Source: Microbulbifer sp. MKSA007 (lineage in GTDB: Bacteria > Pseudomonadota > Gammaproteobacteria > Pseudomonadales > Cellvibrionaceae). From it: a DNA stretch of 64,000 nt. The DNA is taken from positions 3,183,501 through 3,247,500 of the forward strand of contig CP128433.1 of NCBI GenBank assembly GCA_032615215.1. The letters are read 5' to 3'. Shown here piece after piece: positions 27,272-37,308 of this stretch. Each line of letters begins with the position of its first letter. Position 1 is the stretch's first letter. A program made the translations under genes and the position numbers. The notes beneath the pieces are model-generated. The model saw nothing but the letters and a program-made list of their open reading frames with translations. It was not told where the DNA came from and searched no databases.

Positions 27272-29158
27272 TTAATTACTATATTTTACAGTAAATTTTG
27301 CAAACTTTCTCATAGCGTCCACCGATTCAAATTTAATAGACAGGCCATTCCTGGAGTCTGTGAAAGACTCACCGACCTTTACAATCGCCACATCATTATA
27401 TGCCCCACCATCAGCATAGCTGATAAATAACTCATCCTCAATTTGGTAGGGATTCATTATGGGGTGGGAAGCATGATAGTTAACATAATAATATTCTTTT
27501 CCATGACTATGACCTTCACCTCCTATTTTTACTTGCTGAGGAAGATTTTTTGAAAGCTCTCCGGGACCAAGATAAATTGACTGAATTTCTATTTCTTGTA
27601 ATCCACCCAGATATGGTGTGACTACCTTTGTATACTCAGGGAATTGCTCATACCACCCTAAAAATTCACGCTGGCCACTCCCAAATAGGTTAGACCACCC
27701 TAAGCCCATTATTCCTCTTCCCCCATAATAACTTTCAAGATTTCCATCGTTATTCTCATCAAAATTTGCATGGCCTAGTCCAAAGTTATGACCCACCTCA
27801 TGCTTAATAGTGGCTAAGGCTGCAACTGGCCCGCCCTCTAACCCTACAAACGACCAGTTCCCCCAAGTTGCGGCCACTCCAGCCGCACCAAATATAGATA
27901 TCGGATAAAGATATACTCGATGGTCCCATTTTGTTAAATCCAGAGGTTCATTATTTTCATCTAATAAATTTTCTCTGGCCCATTCGTCAGCTTCATCTCG
28001 AAAGGTCATACCTTTATCTGTATATCGACCACCAAGGTGTTGTCTATCGAGTAACTCCTGGTAGCTGAGCATGTCGCCATTTATTTCATCGGGCACATTG
28101 TAGATTACACAATCAATTGATGAGTTTTCCTGGCCAGAGGTTCCATAGCAATAATTATCTAGAGAGCTATCATTAACACGATGCCGTACAAAATTATGCT
28201 GACCTAAAGAGTTATAATAATACACTCTATTCATTGAATTTGGGTTATTAAAAACACTATTAGCCAAATCAGATATACCGAGACTATCTAAGGATGAATT
28301 GCCATCGAACTCCATGTAAACAAATACAATACTACTTTCCTTTACCTTTATCGTATTAATAGAAAGCAATACTACCTGAGAAGTATTATCGCTTAATGAC
28401 AGACTTATCGTTTCAGTAGCTGACTCTCCTGAGGCAATATTTTCAACTCCATCATTAAGGCGGTACTCCCAGTCACCATTCTTATCTACACTAAATTCAC
28501 CATATTCACCATCAATGGTATCTTCAGTAAATGTTGGGGCATTTCCGTCGACATCAGTAATAGTTACTGTTCCAGATAAGTACTCTGTATCGCCAACGAC
28601 TAATGTACCAATTGGAGACTCTACGTTAAATTCGTATGGATCATCAAAACCTACAATAGTAATCGTAATAGGTGTTGTTTCACTACTTGAGTCAATACCT
28701 ATAACAAAATTATCTCTGACAACTTCCTCTCCCTTAATTGGATCTGATAGAGCCTCATCAAGTACATACACCCAACTCCCATCTATACTTACTTCAATCT
28801 CCCCATATGCTCCCTGAAAACTGCCTTGAGCGAATTGAAGGCCGCTATTTGTATCACTGATGAGCTTTCCAGATATTTTCTCTTCGATATTTTCTGAAAT
28901 TCTACCGGTTCCACCTGTTATTTGATACGAACCTCCGCCTCCAGAGTTACTACCACCTCCTGAGTTACTACCACCTCCTGAGTTATTGCCACCTCCTGAG
29001 TTATTGCCACTTCCTGAGTTATTGCCACCTCCTGCGCTATTGCCACTTCCAGCAGAACTTTCATCGGTAGCTTGGCCTGAGCTTTCCCCACCACCTCCAC
29101 ATGAGGCTATAAGAACAGACAACAAAATGCTAACGGCGATCTCTCGTATATTTTTCAC
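27272..29158 (-). CDS. Lipoprotein metalloprotease, M11 (gametolysin)-like, with VCBS-type domains
   Basis: A 628-residue predicted lipoprotein: signal peptide with lipobox IASC (Cys20), then a flexible Gly/Asn/Ser repeat linker (residues 21-76). Two VCBS/cadherin-like beta domains follow (about 85-175 and 190-270, with AYGEIEVSIDGSWVYVL and EYGEFSVDKNGDWEYRL), then a zinc protease domain. The zinc motif HEVGHNFGLGH (453-463) and Met-turn GIMGLG (Met484) mark a metzincin, and the surroundings fit peptidase M11. Probable role is digestion of extracellular or surface protein at the outer membrane. Upstream lies a long gene-poor stretch; downstream the small exported protein follows. The family call M11 rather than M12 is from the motif context. 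Confidence 0.82.
   Translation of the reverse strand: MKNIREIAVSILLSVLIASCGGGGESSGQATDESSAGSGNSAGGGNNSGSGNNSGGGNNSGGGSNSGGGSNSGGGGSYQITGGTGRISENIEEKISGKLISDTNSGLQFAQGSFQGAYGEIEVSIDGSWVYVLDEALSDPIKGEEVVRDNFVIGIDSSSETTPITITIVGFDDPYEFNVESPIGTLVVGDTEYLSGTVTITDVDGNAPTFTEDTIDGEYGEFSVDKNGDWEYRLNDGVENIASGESATETISLSLSDNTSQVVLLSINTIKVKESSIVFVYMEFDGNSSLDSLGISDLANSVFNNPNSMNRVYYYNSLGQHNFVRHRVNDSSLDNYCYGTSGQENSSIDCVIYNVPDEINGDMLSYQELLDRQHLGGRYTDKGMTFRDEADEWARENLLDENNEPLDLTKWDHRVYLYPISIFGAAGVAATWGNWSFVGLEGGPVAALATIKHEVGHNFGLGHANFDENNDGNLESYYGGRGIMGLGWSNLFGSGQREFLGWYEQFPEYTKVVTPYLGGLQEIEIQSIYLGPGELSKNLPQQVKIGGEGHSHGKEYYYVNYHASHPIMNPYQIEDELFISYADGGAYNDVAIVKVGESFTDSRNGLSIKFESVDAMRKFAKFTVKYSN
28925..29055 (-). 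repeat. 18-bp in-frame tandem repeat coding for Gly/Asn/Ser linker
   Basis: About seven 18-bp units (plus-strand form CCACCTCCTGAGTTATTG) encode NNSGGG or SNSGGG. As with the AEDPP repeat in the FG-GAP gene, unit length is divisible by three, so slippage would alter only linker length. Confidence 0.85.
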
Positions 29159-29183
29159 ATATTCTCCAAAGTACTATCTCTAG

Positions 29184-29739
29184 GGTTGTTTGGCTTTGTC
29201 CTACATTATTTTCTATAAACATAAACCTATCAGTAAGTAAATACTGCGAGTGTTATAGAAATAAAAACTTCAGATAGAACAATTAACCATCTATATACAA
29301 CCCTTATATTGCGTATACAACCACTCATTCGACGTATATTGATTAAATGCTTATACCTGATGTCAAATGGTGAAGGCGTCATTATTTTATATAACCCATT
29401 ATTTTCATTATTTTTTGGTCTGATAATTTTAGGAATTGGTCTTTATTGACGGGTATTTGGTATTTTTTCTTACTTTTGTGAACTTTATTCAGTTATCGAT
29501 ATCCTCGCCGGAACCCAACACCCCCTCATATATTCGAACTTATTCGATTATATATTCCACAACCGCTACACAATAAGTTTATCGACTCATGTTATTTAAC
29601 CAGGGAATACTCCAGCTTATTTACATTGGTCTACTTTTCCACATTTTTATTTACATAACCACCATCTAGACAATATGGAAAAATCTTTACACGATGATTA
29701 ATTTTTATTCCAAGGAATAACTACGATTCTTTATTCCAC
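29184..29739. other. Intergenic, no gene seen
   Basis: Very AT-rich upstream region of the metalloprotease gene; it probably contains its promoter. No coding sequence. Confidence 0.45.
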
Positions 29740-30540
29740 AAGTGGATCACCATGTGGCCTGGCAAATAATTCATTTGACGGCCATCCTCTTTTACTCGCT
29801 CCTGATCTACTGTTCAAAAGATCCATTACAAATTGATCCTGCTCGGCCATCACCTTATTAAAACCGGCATCCTTTGGGAAATATTTTCGCTCCAAGCCGT
29901 TTGTATTCTCACTGATTCTTCTCTACCAAGATAAATATGGGTGAACAAAGTAAAATATCTACTTCTAAGCAATCTACAATTGTTTCTTGTTCAGCGAATT
30001 CGAGACTACTATCAAAGGTAATCGTTTTGATTTTATCTTCGAAACTTACCTTGCGACTAATCGCTGCTTCAGCCAGCAAGTCTGATTGTTTACATATCAA
30101 TGTAACAATAACAGTAAATAGTGTCTTGCGTTCAGGCATAGTCAGTAATTAACCGCGTCGATCACACCTATCGTAGCACTTGCCATGGGACTTTGATGCA
30201 ATCCTAAGGTGCTTGTATTAGCTTCATAATTTTCCGATCTAAATAAATTTGTTGGTAGATCATCTCACCGTGTAACGACAACCCCGTACACCTCTTCATA
30301 TAGCTTACGACTTGCTGTGGTCTGAGTTAGGGCCTCTATTTGTTTCCACATGCCATCAGTCACCCTCTGTGCTTTATACACTTGCTAGCGTCTTAGCGCT
30401 GCAAGCTTATGTTCTTGTCCCGGGCGATATCCTAAGTATTACACTGCAGCTTTTAGTCGATCATTGCGAGATACCTCTCTAACGGTTTTGCTATTGTTTT
30501 CTAAGAATGCATGGATGTTCTAAAACTGTAAATCTGGCAT
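29740..30540 (-). pseudogene. IS30 family transposase remnant
   Basis: The minus strand reads, with breaks, MPERKTLFTVIVTLI, KIKTITFDSSLEFAE, then ENTNGLERKYFPKDAGF and ELFARPHGDPLVE. These are the DDE region and the strongly conserved ENTNGLxRxYFPK end of IS30-family transposases. A stop just before ENTNG and several shifts further upstream make it inactive. The region up to about 30540 contains additional broken pieces likely from the same gene. Confidence 0.7.
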
Positions 30541-30682
30541 CGTTCGATCTCGCTCCGTTGGTAGCAGCTCATCATTTTCTTTCACTTGATTGAGATAGAT
30601 TCCGGCTCTACCAACTGAGCCCACTCTTACCAATTACTCTTATTATCCGAAACCAACAATTTGTGTCATTGCAGGTATCAAT

Positions 30683-30960
30683 TTAATTAAAGCAAAACAG
30701 TTTAATGGTTTCAAAACTTAGGGCGGGATCCTGTGGCGTACTGGGTATGCTTGATACGGCAGGTTCCTCTTTGTGATTACTAGAGTCAACACCAGAATGG
30801 ATTGCGGGGGTATAGTGCTGGAGTCTCTTGGCTTTTAAATGTAGCTTATGAAGTGACCCACTAACCCCGGATACCATAATGACTTTATGCTTTCGGGCAT
30901 TTTCATAGGTTGTAGAGTCCAAATGCGATAGGCCCGGATTTTGGTTGGCATTTCAGCGTA
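30683..30960 (-). pseudogene. N-terminal fragment of an FG-GAP lipoprotein gene
   Basis: The segment KEEPAVSSIPSTPQDPALSF followed by ETIKLFCFN parallels the linker and first beta strand of the neighbouring FG-GAP protein (EETPAVEETPDIPNPPQDF, EPVKLFRFSW). The signal peptide is destroyed and the repeats are missing, so it is a relic of a third family member, next to its better preserved paralogue. Confidence 0.65.
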
Positions 30961-31220
30961 TCGGGTGAACGCCTGGCGAGAACTCTTTATAGAAATATTA
31001 AAGGGGAGCTAGCGAAGGCAGACTCAAGGCCAGTCCACCACTTCAGCGACGCGGCTGTTGAGCGAAAAAATGAGGATGTGATTTTTTAGAGGTACCCTCG
31101 AGTATAAACAGCACGGCGGAGGGGATGTGCATATGGGATTGCTCCTATACCTTTCTGAAAACTGTAAGTATTAAGAATACCAGTAACCTGTTAATAATCA
31201 TACAACTGTCTGTCGCATGC

Positions 31221-31254
31221 TAATCCCCCCCGCTTTAATGTGAGGGGGTATTAG
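31221..31254 (-). terminator. Terminator-like hairpin after FG-GAP gene 2
   Basis: Inverted repeat TAATCCCCCC ... GAGGGGGTATTA located just past the stop of the minus-strand FG-GAP gene. Confidence 0.5.
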
Positions 31255-31272
31255 AGTCGCGAGCAAAAATAA

Positions 31273-33047
31273 TTAGTAAGTATAGATCTCTATCGCTGAG
31301 GATCCATCCGGGTCTACTGGGTATTCATATGCGCTAACAGCCAGCGTTTGCCCATCGCCACTGAGGCTGATAGTCGTTCCGAAAGAGTCACCCTGCTCAG
31401 TATTGCTACTCTTGAGATAAGCCTGCTGCTGCCAGGTATTGGCCTGCCGTGCAAACATGTAAGCTGCACCAGAGCTTATAGCACCATTATTGTGTTGATC
31501 ACCATTGATACCTTGGGCACTGCTGCCCTCAAAAATAGCGCCAACAGCCAGAGTTTGGCCATCGGCACTGAGACTGATAGGGAACCCGAAATGATCACCC
31601 TGTTCAGTATTGCTGCCCTTGAGATAGGCTTGCTGCTGCCAGATATTGGCCTCTCGAACAAACACGTAAGCTGCGCCAGAGCTTATAGCATCATTGCTGT
31701 GTTGATTACCATTGATACCTTGGGCGCTGCTGTCCTCAAGATCAGCACCGACAGCCAGAGTTTGGCCATCGGCACTGAGGCTGATAGCCATTCCGAAAAA
31801 GTCATCCTGTTCAGTATTGCTGCCCTTGATATAGGCTTGCTGCTGCCAGATATTGGCCTCTCGTACAAATACGTAAGCTGCCCCAGCAAATGGGGCATCA
31901 TTGTTGTGTTGATCGCCATTGATACCCTGGGCGCTGCTGTTCTCAGAAACAGCACCAACAGCCAGGGTTTGGCCATCGGCACTGAGGCTGATAGAGCTCC
32001 CGAATTCATCACGCTCTTCAGTATTGCTGCCCTTAAGATAGGCTTGCTGCTGCCAGATATTGGCCTCTCGTACAAATACGTAAGCTGCCCCAGCAATTGG
32101 GGCATCATTGTTATGTTGATCGCCATTGATACCTTGGGCGCTGCTGCTCTCAGAAACAGCACCAACAGCCAGAGTTTGGCCATCGGCACTGAGACTGATA
32201 GAGCTCCCGAAAGCGTCACCCTCTTCAGTATTACTACCCTTGAGATAGGCTTGCTGTTGCCAGGTATTGGCTTCTCGTACAAACACGTAAGCCGCCCCAG
32301 CAATTGGGGCATCATTGTTGTGTTGATCGCCATTGATACCTTGGGCGCTGCTACCCTCAAAATGAGCACCAACAGCCAGAGTTTGACCATCGGCACTGAG
32401 ACTGATAGAGCTCCCGAATTCGTCACCCTCTTCAGTATTATTGCCTTTGAGATTGGCATCCTGCACCCACACTCCCCCTCTCTGATAAACAGGAAGACTG
32501 CATTTTCACTGTGATTAGCTACGGCCAGGGTGTGGCCATCACCACTGAGGCTGACAGAGAAGAGCTCTTCGGTATCATCGATCTTGAGGTAGCCAATGGC
32601 AGCGACCAATGCGTCGCTCACTGAGATAAGGTCTGAGTCACTGCACTGCTCCAATTCACCCTCCCCGTTACAAGCTTGTAGTAGGTACTGAGCATTTGCC
32701 CGCGCGTAGAGCGGCACTTCTAGCGTTATGGTTTCACTCCCCTGGGGAATATGCTCTGCGACAGGAGTAAACCCAGATAGCCCATCTGAGTTTTCCAGTA
32801 AATGGTAATGACTGGCGTTGCCGGTATCGGTCCAACTAAAGCGGAACAACTTAACGGGCTCAAAGCTTAGGGTGAAATCCTGTGGTGGATTAGGAATATC
32901 GGGTGTCTCTTCTACGGCAGGTGTCTCTTCTACGGCAGGTGTCTCTTCGTTGTTACTCTCGTTGCTACCGGACCCTCCACTGCTGCAAGCAGTAAGGAGG
33001 GAGAGGATAGTTATTATAAAGATGGCTTTAATGGACTGCGGGGGCAT
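31273..33047 (-). pseudogene. FG-GAP repeat lipoprotein, one-base frameshift
   Basis: Paralogue of the gene at 4788. From Met at 33047: signal peptide with lipobox LTAC, EETPAVE linker, fibronectin-like domain (FTLSFEPVKLFRFSW, YHLLENSDGLSGF), then about seven FG-GAP repeats (YLKGSNTEEGD.FGSSISLSADGQTLAVGA). The frame is lost within REG/VWVQDA; adding one G to the run of five at 32474-32478 restores a continuous protein of about 590 residues. The repeats downstream are intact and highly similar to each other, which suggests recent homogenisation or a recent frameshift, and fits a base-calling error as well as decay. The long open frame on the opposite strand is a shadow of the repeats. Confidence 0.8.
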
Positions 33048-33153
33048 GGTGATAGGATCTCTACGCTTTTTAATACAACAGCTCAATTATTCATATCGCC
33101 CGTGCTGTTTCTTTAGGATTTGGGCATTTTTTATAGGTCACAGAGTCACAAAA

Positions 33154-33420
33154 CTAATAAGACGGCACTGAGCAGTGGGGTCTTAGGTTCAATGTACCTG
33201 TCAAGATGATGATCCGAGGAGTTGGGTGCACACAGGCGCAATTCCCAGTCCGGGTATTGCTTACGGAAAACCAGCAGAACAGGTACAGGGCAGCAATTGT
33301 GGCAATGAGAGTGGAGTAGTGAACCCAGGCTGATTCTGCCCCACCGGGTAGAAAGTGTTTTTCTTCAACGCTGCGACGGCGATATAAAATTAGCGCATAA
33401 AAAATGACTGTCGCAATCAC
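33154..33420 (-). CDS. Possible small membrane protein
   Basis: An 88-residue frame with one clear hydrophobic segment (TLIATIAALYLFCWF) and another at the start (MIATVIFYALILY). No family is recognised and no good ribosome site is seen; it may be a gene relic. Confidence 0.25.
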   Translation of the reverse strand: MIATVIFYALILYRRRSVEEKHFLPGGAESAWVHYSTLIATIAALYLFCWFSVSNTRTGNCACVHPTPRIIILTGTLNLRPHCSVPSY

Positions 33421-33918
33421 AAAGATGCGGGACCAACGGGTTTATTGTTCGTCAGATCCCACCTGGGCCACAAGACAGCACACCGCTGAATCAGCATAAT
33501 CACAGTAAACAGACAGTGCTGCTGATGCGGCATTTTGTCAAACGGCTGACTGACTGTTGGAAATATGGTAGTAAGCATCAGTTGGATTAGTTCAGACCAA
33601 ATCTGAACTACTACAGTTTAGTCGTCAGTGGGATCGATAGTTATCTTCTTACAGAGTTTTTTCCATATTGCCTGCATGTTAATTACGCTAAAGAAGTTAT
33701 GAAACAGTTTCTAGGGGAAAGGAGCATCTGCGATATTTCATCTACAGATGCCTACCCCCTTAATTATTAGAGTCAATATTAGCTAAAATGAAAATTTCAA
33801 AGCTTAGGTATCAGCTATTACCTTCTAAATTTATGCACCTAAAAAATTTAGCAGCATATCCCCTCTTGTCCGATAATAATCTTCGTTCGCACCCTTTCCT
33901 GTATGCAGCACCCTAATA
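33421..33918. other. Intergenic, no gene seen
   Basis: Spacer with no coding signal between a doubtful membrane-protein frame and the two-repeat protein. Confidence 0.4.
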
Positions 33919-34566
33919 TCATCCAATATTTTTTTCTTGTGCTTCACCACCGAGCCTACTATAGAAATCTTTCACCTCATGTGCGCAGTTTTCACCAAGC
34001 TTCCCTTTGTCCAGTAAAACTGCATTGAAGTGTATCAGAGATTCCTTTTCTTTATAGCTAATTTCTCCGCACAACTTATCTGCCAATGCACCCAAGTTAT
34101 TACTTCGAAGGTTTACCAACAGCTTCAACTGCCGATCAGGAAATAATTGTTTGAAAATATTATGTTGCTGTTCAGGTTTCAGCTGGGTAGATAAAATTGC
34201 AGCGAGCGCAAGGTTTTGCTTATGGATCATCACAGACATCAGTGCTACTGAGCCATCAAAAAGATATGATACGAGCCCAAAGAATAGATTGTTATCGGAT
34301 TTAATCCTATGAATAAAGCATGTATAGTTCCGTCTCAGGTACTTTCCATCGGTTGCGTTTAGATATCCATCAAAAATTTGACTGTTGTTCAAATTTTGAC
34401 AAAGCTTGTCCGCGAGCTTATCCATTCCTGGGTCCCGACAGCCTCCAAGTAACTTCATTTGCTGGCCTGGATCTAGCTGTTCAATCATGCCATTCTGTTG
34501 ATCGGAACTCACATGTGTAAGTAATAAGGCTGCACGGTGAGGACTTTTGTAAATTAATGTGGACAT
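33919..34566 (-). CDS. Hypothetical protein with two internal repeats
   Basis: A 215-residue soluble, helical protein made largely of two ~48-residue repeats: HRAALLLTHVSSDQQ..LDPGQQMKLL..GMDKLADKLC (residues ~10-57) and LALAAILSTQLKPEQQ..LFPDRQLKLL..LGALADKLC. The unit (A-x-x-L-x-P-x-Q-Q-x-K-L-L ... ADKLC) is not one I recognise. The frame is open upstream to about 34645, where a shorter frame (34608-34829) with a Ser/Thr-rich, effector-like start ends. Adding one base to the GGGG run at 34633-34636 would fuse both into a 303-residue protein. It may be a host-directed effector or a surface protein; evidence for either is weak. Confidence 0.5.
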   Translation of the reverse strand: MSTLIYKSPHRAALLLTHVSSDQQNGMIEQLDPGQQMKLLGGCRDPGMDKLADKLCQNLNNSQIFDGYLNATDGKYLRRNYTCFIHRIKSDNNLFFGLVSYLFDGSVALMSVMIHKQNLALAAILSTQLKPEQQHNIFKQLFPDRQLKLLVNLRSNNLGALADKLCGEISYKEKESLIHFNAVLLDKGKLGENCAHEVKDFYSRLGGEAQEKNIG

Positions 34567-34607
34567 AACCGTAGGTTTTATGTCCCCTAGGCTTAGTGAC
34601 TTAGTCT

Positions 34608-34829
34608 TTATTTGATTCGGACGGACGGCTTTGGGGCGTGATCAGTTTGTTTTCTGCCACAGAATCTAGTAAAAATTCGGCCGCAGAGATCGGCCCTGCG
34701 CGCTTCGATTAATCTTTTTCGACATGTATTACGCTCAGCGGATCGCTTACCTTGTGTATTATTTTTATGCTGAGGCGCTCCACTTGTTGCTCTTGTGCTA
34801 CCGACTGAATTTACACCCATTGTTTTCAC
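34608..34829 (-). CDS. Probable N-terminal part of the two-repeat protein
   Basis: A 73-residue frame starting MKTMGVNSVGSTRATSGAP. The start is rich in Ser, Thr, Gly and Asn and then becomes very basic; it has no Sec signal. It overlaps the open extension of the next gene and is best explained as its 5' part, separated by a one-base shift. Confidence 0.35.
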   Translation of the reverse strand: MKTMGVNSVGSTRATSGAPQHKNNTQGKRSAERNTCRKRLIEARRADLCGRIFTRFCGRKQTDHAPKPSVRIK

Positions 34830-35689
34830 TTCTTCTTATGATGCTAATAATTTCTATATTTTATCTTGAGGAACCTCTAAATGCTTTATTTTATGGGCTT
34901 TAGTTTTTAACTCCTTGGTTTCAGATAATAATCCACCATATCCTTACCCCCCAATAAGCATGATCGTTATTGTAAAATACGGGGCATTCGTCCAGATACA
35001 CCTGAAGACCCCCAACAAATCCATAGATAATCACCAAATAATGAAAACAGGCAGAATTCCTATAAACTAGTTATACCATAACGCATATAGTTATTATTTT
35101 GTTTCAGATGTCCGCTTTTAAGTGTCCCCCATCTCATTCATGTTCAATATTGCTCATATTCATATCCCCCTAATTTACTTCGATACCTCGCTTCCTAGAC
35201 AGTTAGGATGTGCATCAATAGAATATTAGTTATTGGATGCAATAGTAATACAGGGTCCTTCAGAAGTTCCTCCACAGTAATGTGGTATTTTGATTGAATA
35301 CATCCGATCATGAGGCAACTGCGCATAACTATTAATTAGGTTTCCTTAGCAATCCGGCATAATGAAGTATCCTATGGGCCTAGATAGCCTGGGTGCTGGG
35401 TACCGATGTCATCACAAGCTTCGTCATGCTGCTTTCGCGCTAAAGCCTGGATTTGCAATTAAGGTAAGATGAGCCTCTCCTTTAACACCTTTGCCTCAAG
35501 CTAATCGAAATTTGAAGCTCCCCAGGTCAAGCAGCCACAACCAGGTGCACTGTTATGCCCTAGACCCCATAATCGACTCAATGATATGAGCGCTAGTTTC
35601 TAAATCTTGGACATAAGTTGAAGACAGCCCAATAACGGGAAATAAACTTAGAGAATGCAGAAAAAAAGAAAATTGATGGGGGGAGCTCT
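34830..35689. other. Gene-poor stretch
   Basis: No convincing gene. From about 35540 the sequence begins to resemble the spacer beside the other msrA copies; the dispersed motif (here CTAGTTTCTAAATCTTGGAC) occurs at about 35588. Confidence 0.45.
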
Positions 35690-36000
35690 GCTCAGCACAA
35701 AACAGGCAGCATTCAACGCGCCGCCGGCTTCTGCAATCTAACAATTTTTAGTCGTACATTGGGTTGCGAAGAATAGGGCAAACCGCATCTTCACTCTTAG
35801 CCATATAATGGCTCTTTGATGGTATTGCCATTTACAAAGTCGGCCTCATTGGGTACTGGATAAATATTTTTAGGTTTTAGGCGCTTTTCGACATAGGGTA
35901 ATTAAAGGTAAGTTAAGGGGACCGGCCTCCAAGAGCCCCTGATAACCGAGGGAACCTTTAAATAATCTCACAATATCTCTACGGATTGTGATTACATTTA
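35690..36000 (-). pseudogene. msrA: msrA copy B, internally deleted remnant
   Basis: Third copy of the msrA region. The 3' end of the gene (to the codons for AKSEDA) is joined directly to its 5' part (NGNTIK) near 35810, so about 430 bases of coding sequence, including the active site, are deleted. The right flank (GGATAAATATTTTTAG to CGGATTGTGATTACATTT) is nearly identical to that of copy A and absent from the intact copy, so A and B share a more recent ancestor with each other than with copy C. Confidence 0.8.
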
Positions 36001-36206
36001 GCGGACTTACAGCAGTGGCGACCCATTACACCTAAATTAATTTCTATCGGTAACGGCGGGCAAGTTGCCGGCCTCCTATCCCGACAGCTGGATCGACTAT
36101 TGTGCACACCAGTGAACTCACCCTCAACAAGTCGCGATTAAATCAGATTTATTCTTGCCATTTCATTACCTGAAACTCAACACTACTTACTCAAAACTAA
36201 AAATTA
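36001..36206. other. Short spacer
   Basis: Unique sequence between msrA remnant B and the second C58 gene; nothing recognised. Confidence 0.4.
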
Positions 36207-36946
36207 TTACCAAGCGCTTATCTTGTAAGCATTAACATTCCATTGACCCGAGTAAGCTTGCCAACGTGACAAATAAGCATGGCGATAAAAAGCATCAAAA
36301 AAATTAAGAAAATCATTTTTTGATGGGAAGCGGTATTCACCATAGTTTGGGTCAAAGAACAGAGCACCAACCTCAGTGGGAATACGCTCATCCGCGATCC
36401 AAACAGCTATTGCATGTCCAGCACGCCGTGAACTAATAGAAACATATCCATAGGTTTCTTGAAAGCGTCCAAATGCATTTACAAGACATCTATTAACCGG
36501 TGGAATGGGGTTCGCAGGTGGCTGCGGATTGCCCGGTACTATTGGTGCAAGGTTTTGTAGGGCTAAATCTGCCCAACTAGTGCAATACTCATTCGCCTTA
36601 GTAAGACCATTGTGAATTAACCAATTATCGATATTATCCCTCTGCCTACCTCCCCCTTAGTCCAAAAATGAAAATCCTTTGCCACCTTGACTAATTCACC
36701 TGTATTAAGCGATCTATAAGTGGGATATCTTATTGGACCTAGAGTTATAGAGCATGGAGTTAATCCAAGCTTGTCTGGTAGGCTTTTATCATCTACCGCA
36801 TGAGTCTTGATCCAGTGCGCACTGAGCGCGGCACATATTCCACGCGGACCATACTTGGCATAGTGCACCCAGCTCCGAGGTGAACTTTGCGAAAATCCCC
36901 AGGTTTTAACCCCTCTATGTGCTCTCGCAATTCTATTTACCCACAT
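36207..36946 (-). pseudogene. YopT-like (C58) cysteine protease, one-base frameshift
   Basis: Second C58-type gene. The first frame (36946-36617) carries the catalytic Cys38 in RGICAALSAHWIKTHA; after a one-base shift the second frame runs to a TAA at 36207 and carries the His in AGHAIAVWIA and the Asp in LFFDPNYGEY. One extra C in the CCCCC run at 36652-36656 restores a continuous protein of about 246 residues with all three catalytic residues. A good ribosome site (AAGGAGAGATA) precedes the ATG. Similarity to the product of 746-1381 is clear around all motifs but low elsewhere, so the duplication is old. The frameshift might be recent decay, phase variation or an assembly error. Confidence 0.72.
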
Positions 36947-37308
36947 TATCTCTCCTTAAACCTGCTATCGTATTTCATTACTATGTCTCTGTGCCTAAGT
37001 ACGCGGCTAAAGCGAAACTTGTAACCTGTTCCTATATTTAAGCCACCGCTACATCAAGTAATGAAGCGTTCCAAGGCACTCTCTACGCTAACCTAGAGAT
37101 AAGACTTTACGCGCCGAGAGCGCAGATAACTTTAGATTGCAGGCTTAATTTTTTAGACTTTGGCCAAAACTTGTCTACATCCAAATGCAGGAAAACTAAC
37201 TTGGTGAAGGTAGGTGGGAAAAAGAAAGTGACGGGAAAGTAACTGTGCCAAGCATCACAAAAACAGGCAGCAGTCACCGCGCCGCCTGCTTCTGCAATCT
37301 ATCAATTC
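36947..37308. repeat. Spacer of the msrA-C58 module
   Basis: No gene. The dispersed motif (AATTTTTTAGACTTTGG) is present at about 37147, and 37200-37308 matches the spacer downstream of msrA copy A. Confidence 0.5.

Noticed and set aside
31348..32514. A 388-codon open frame on the plus strand across FG-GAP gene 2
   Set aside because: It is the antisense of the repeats; its periodic composition mirrors the coding strand and it has no domain.
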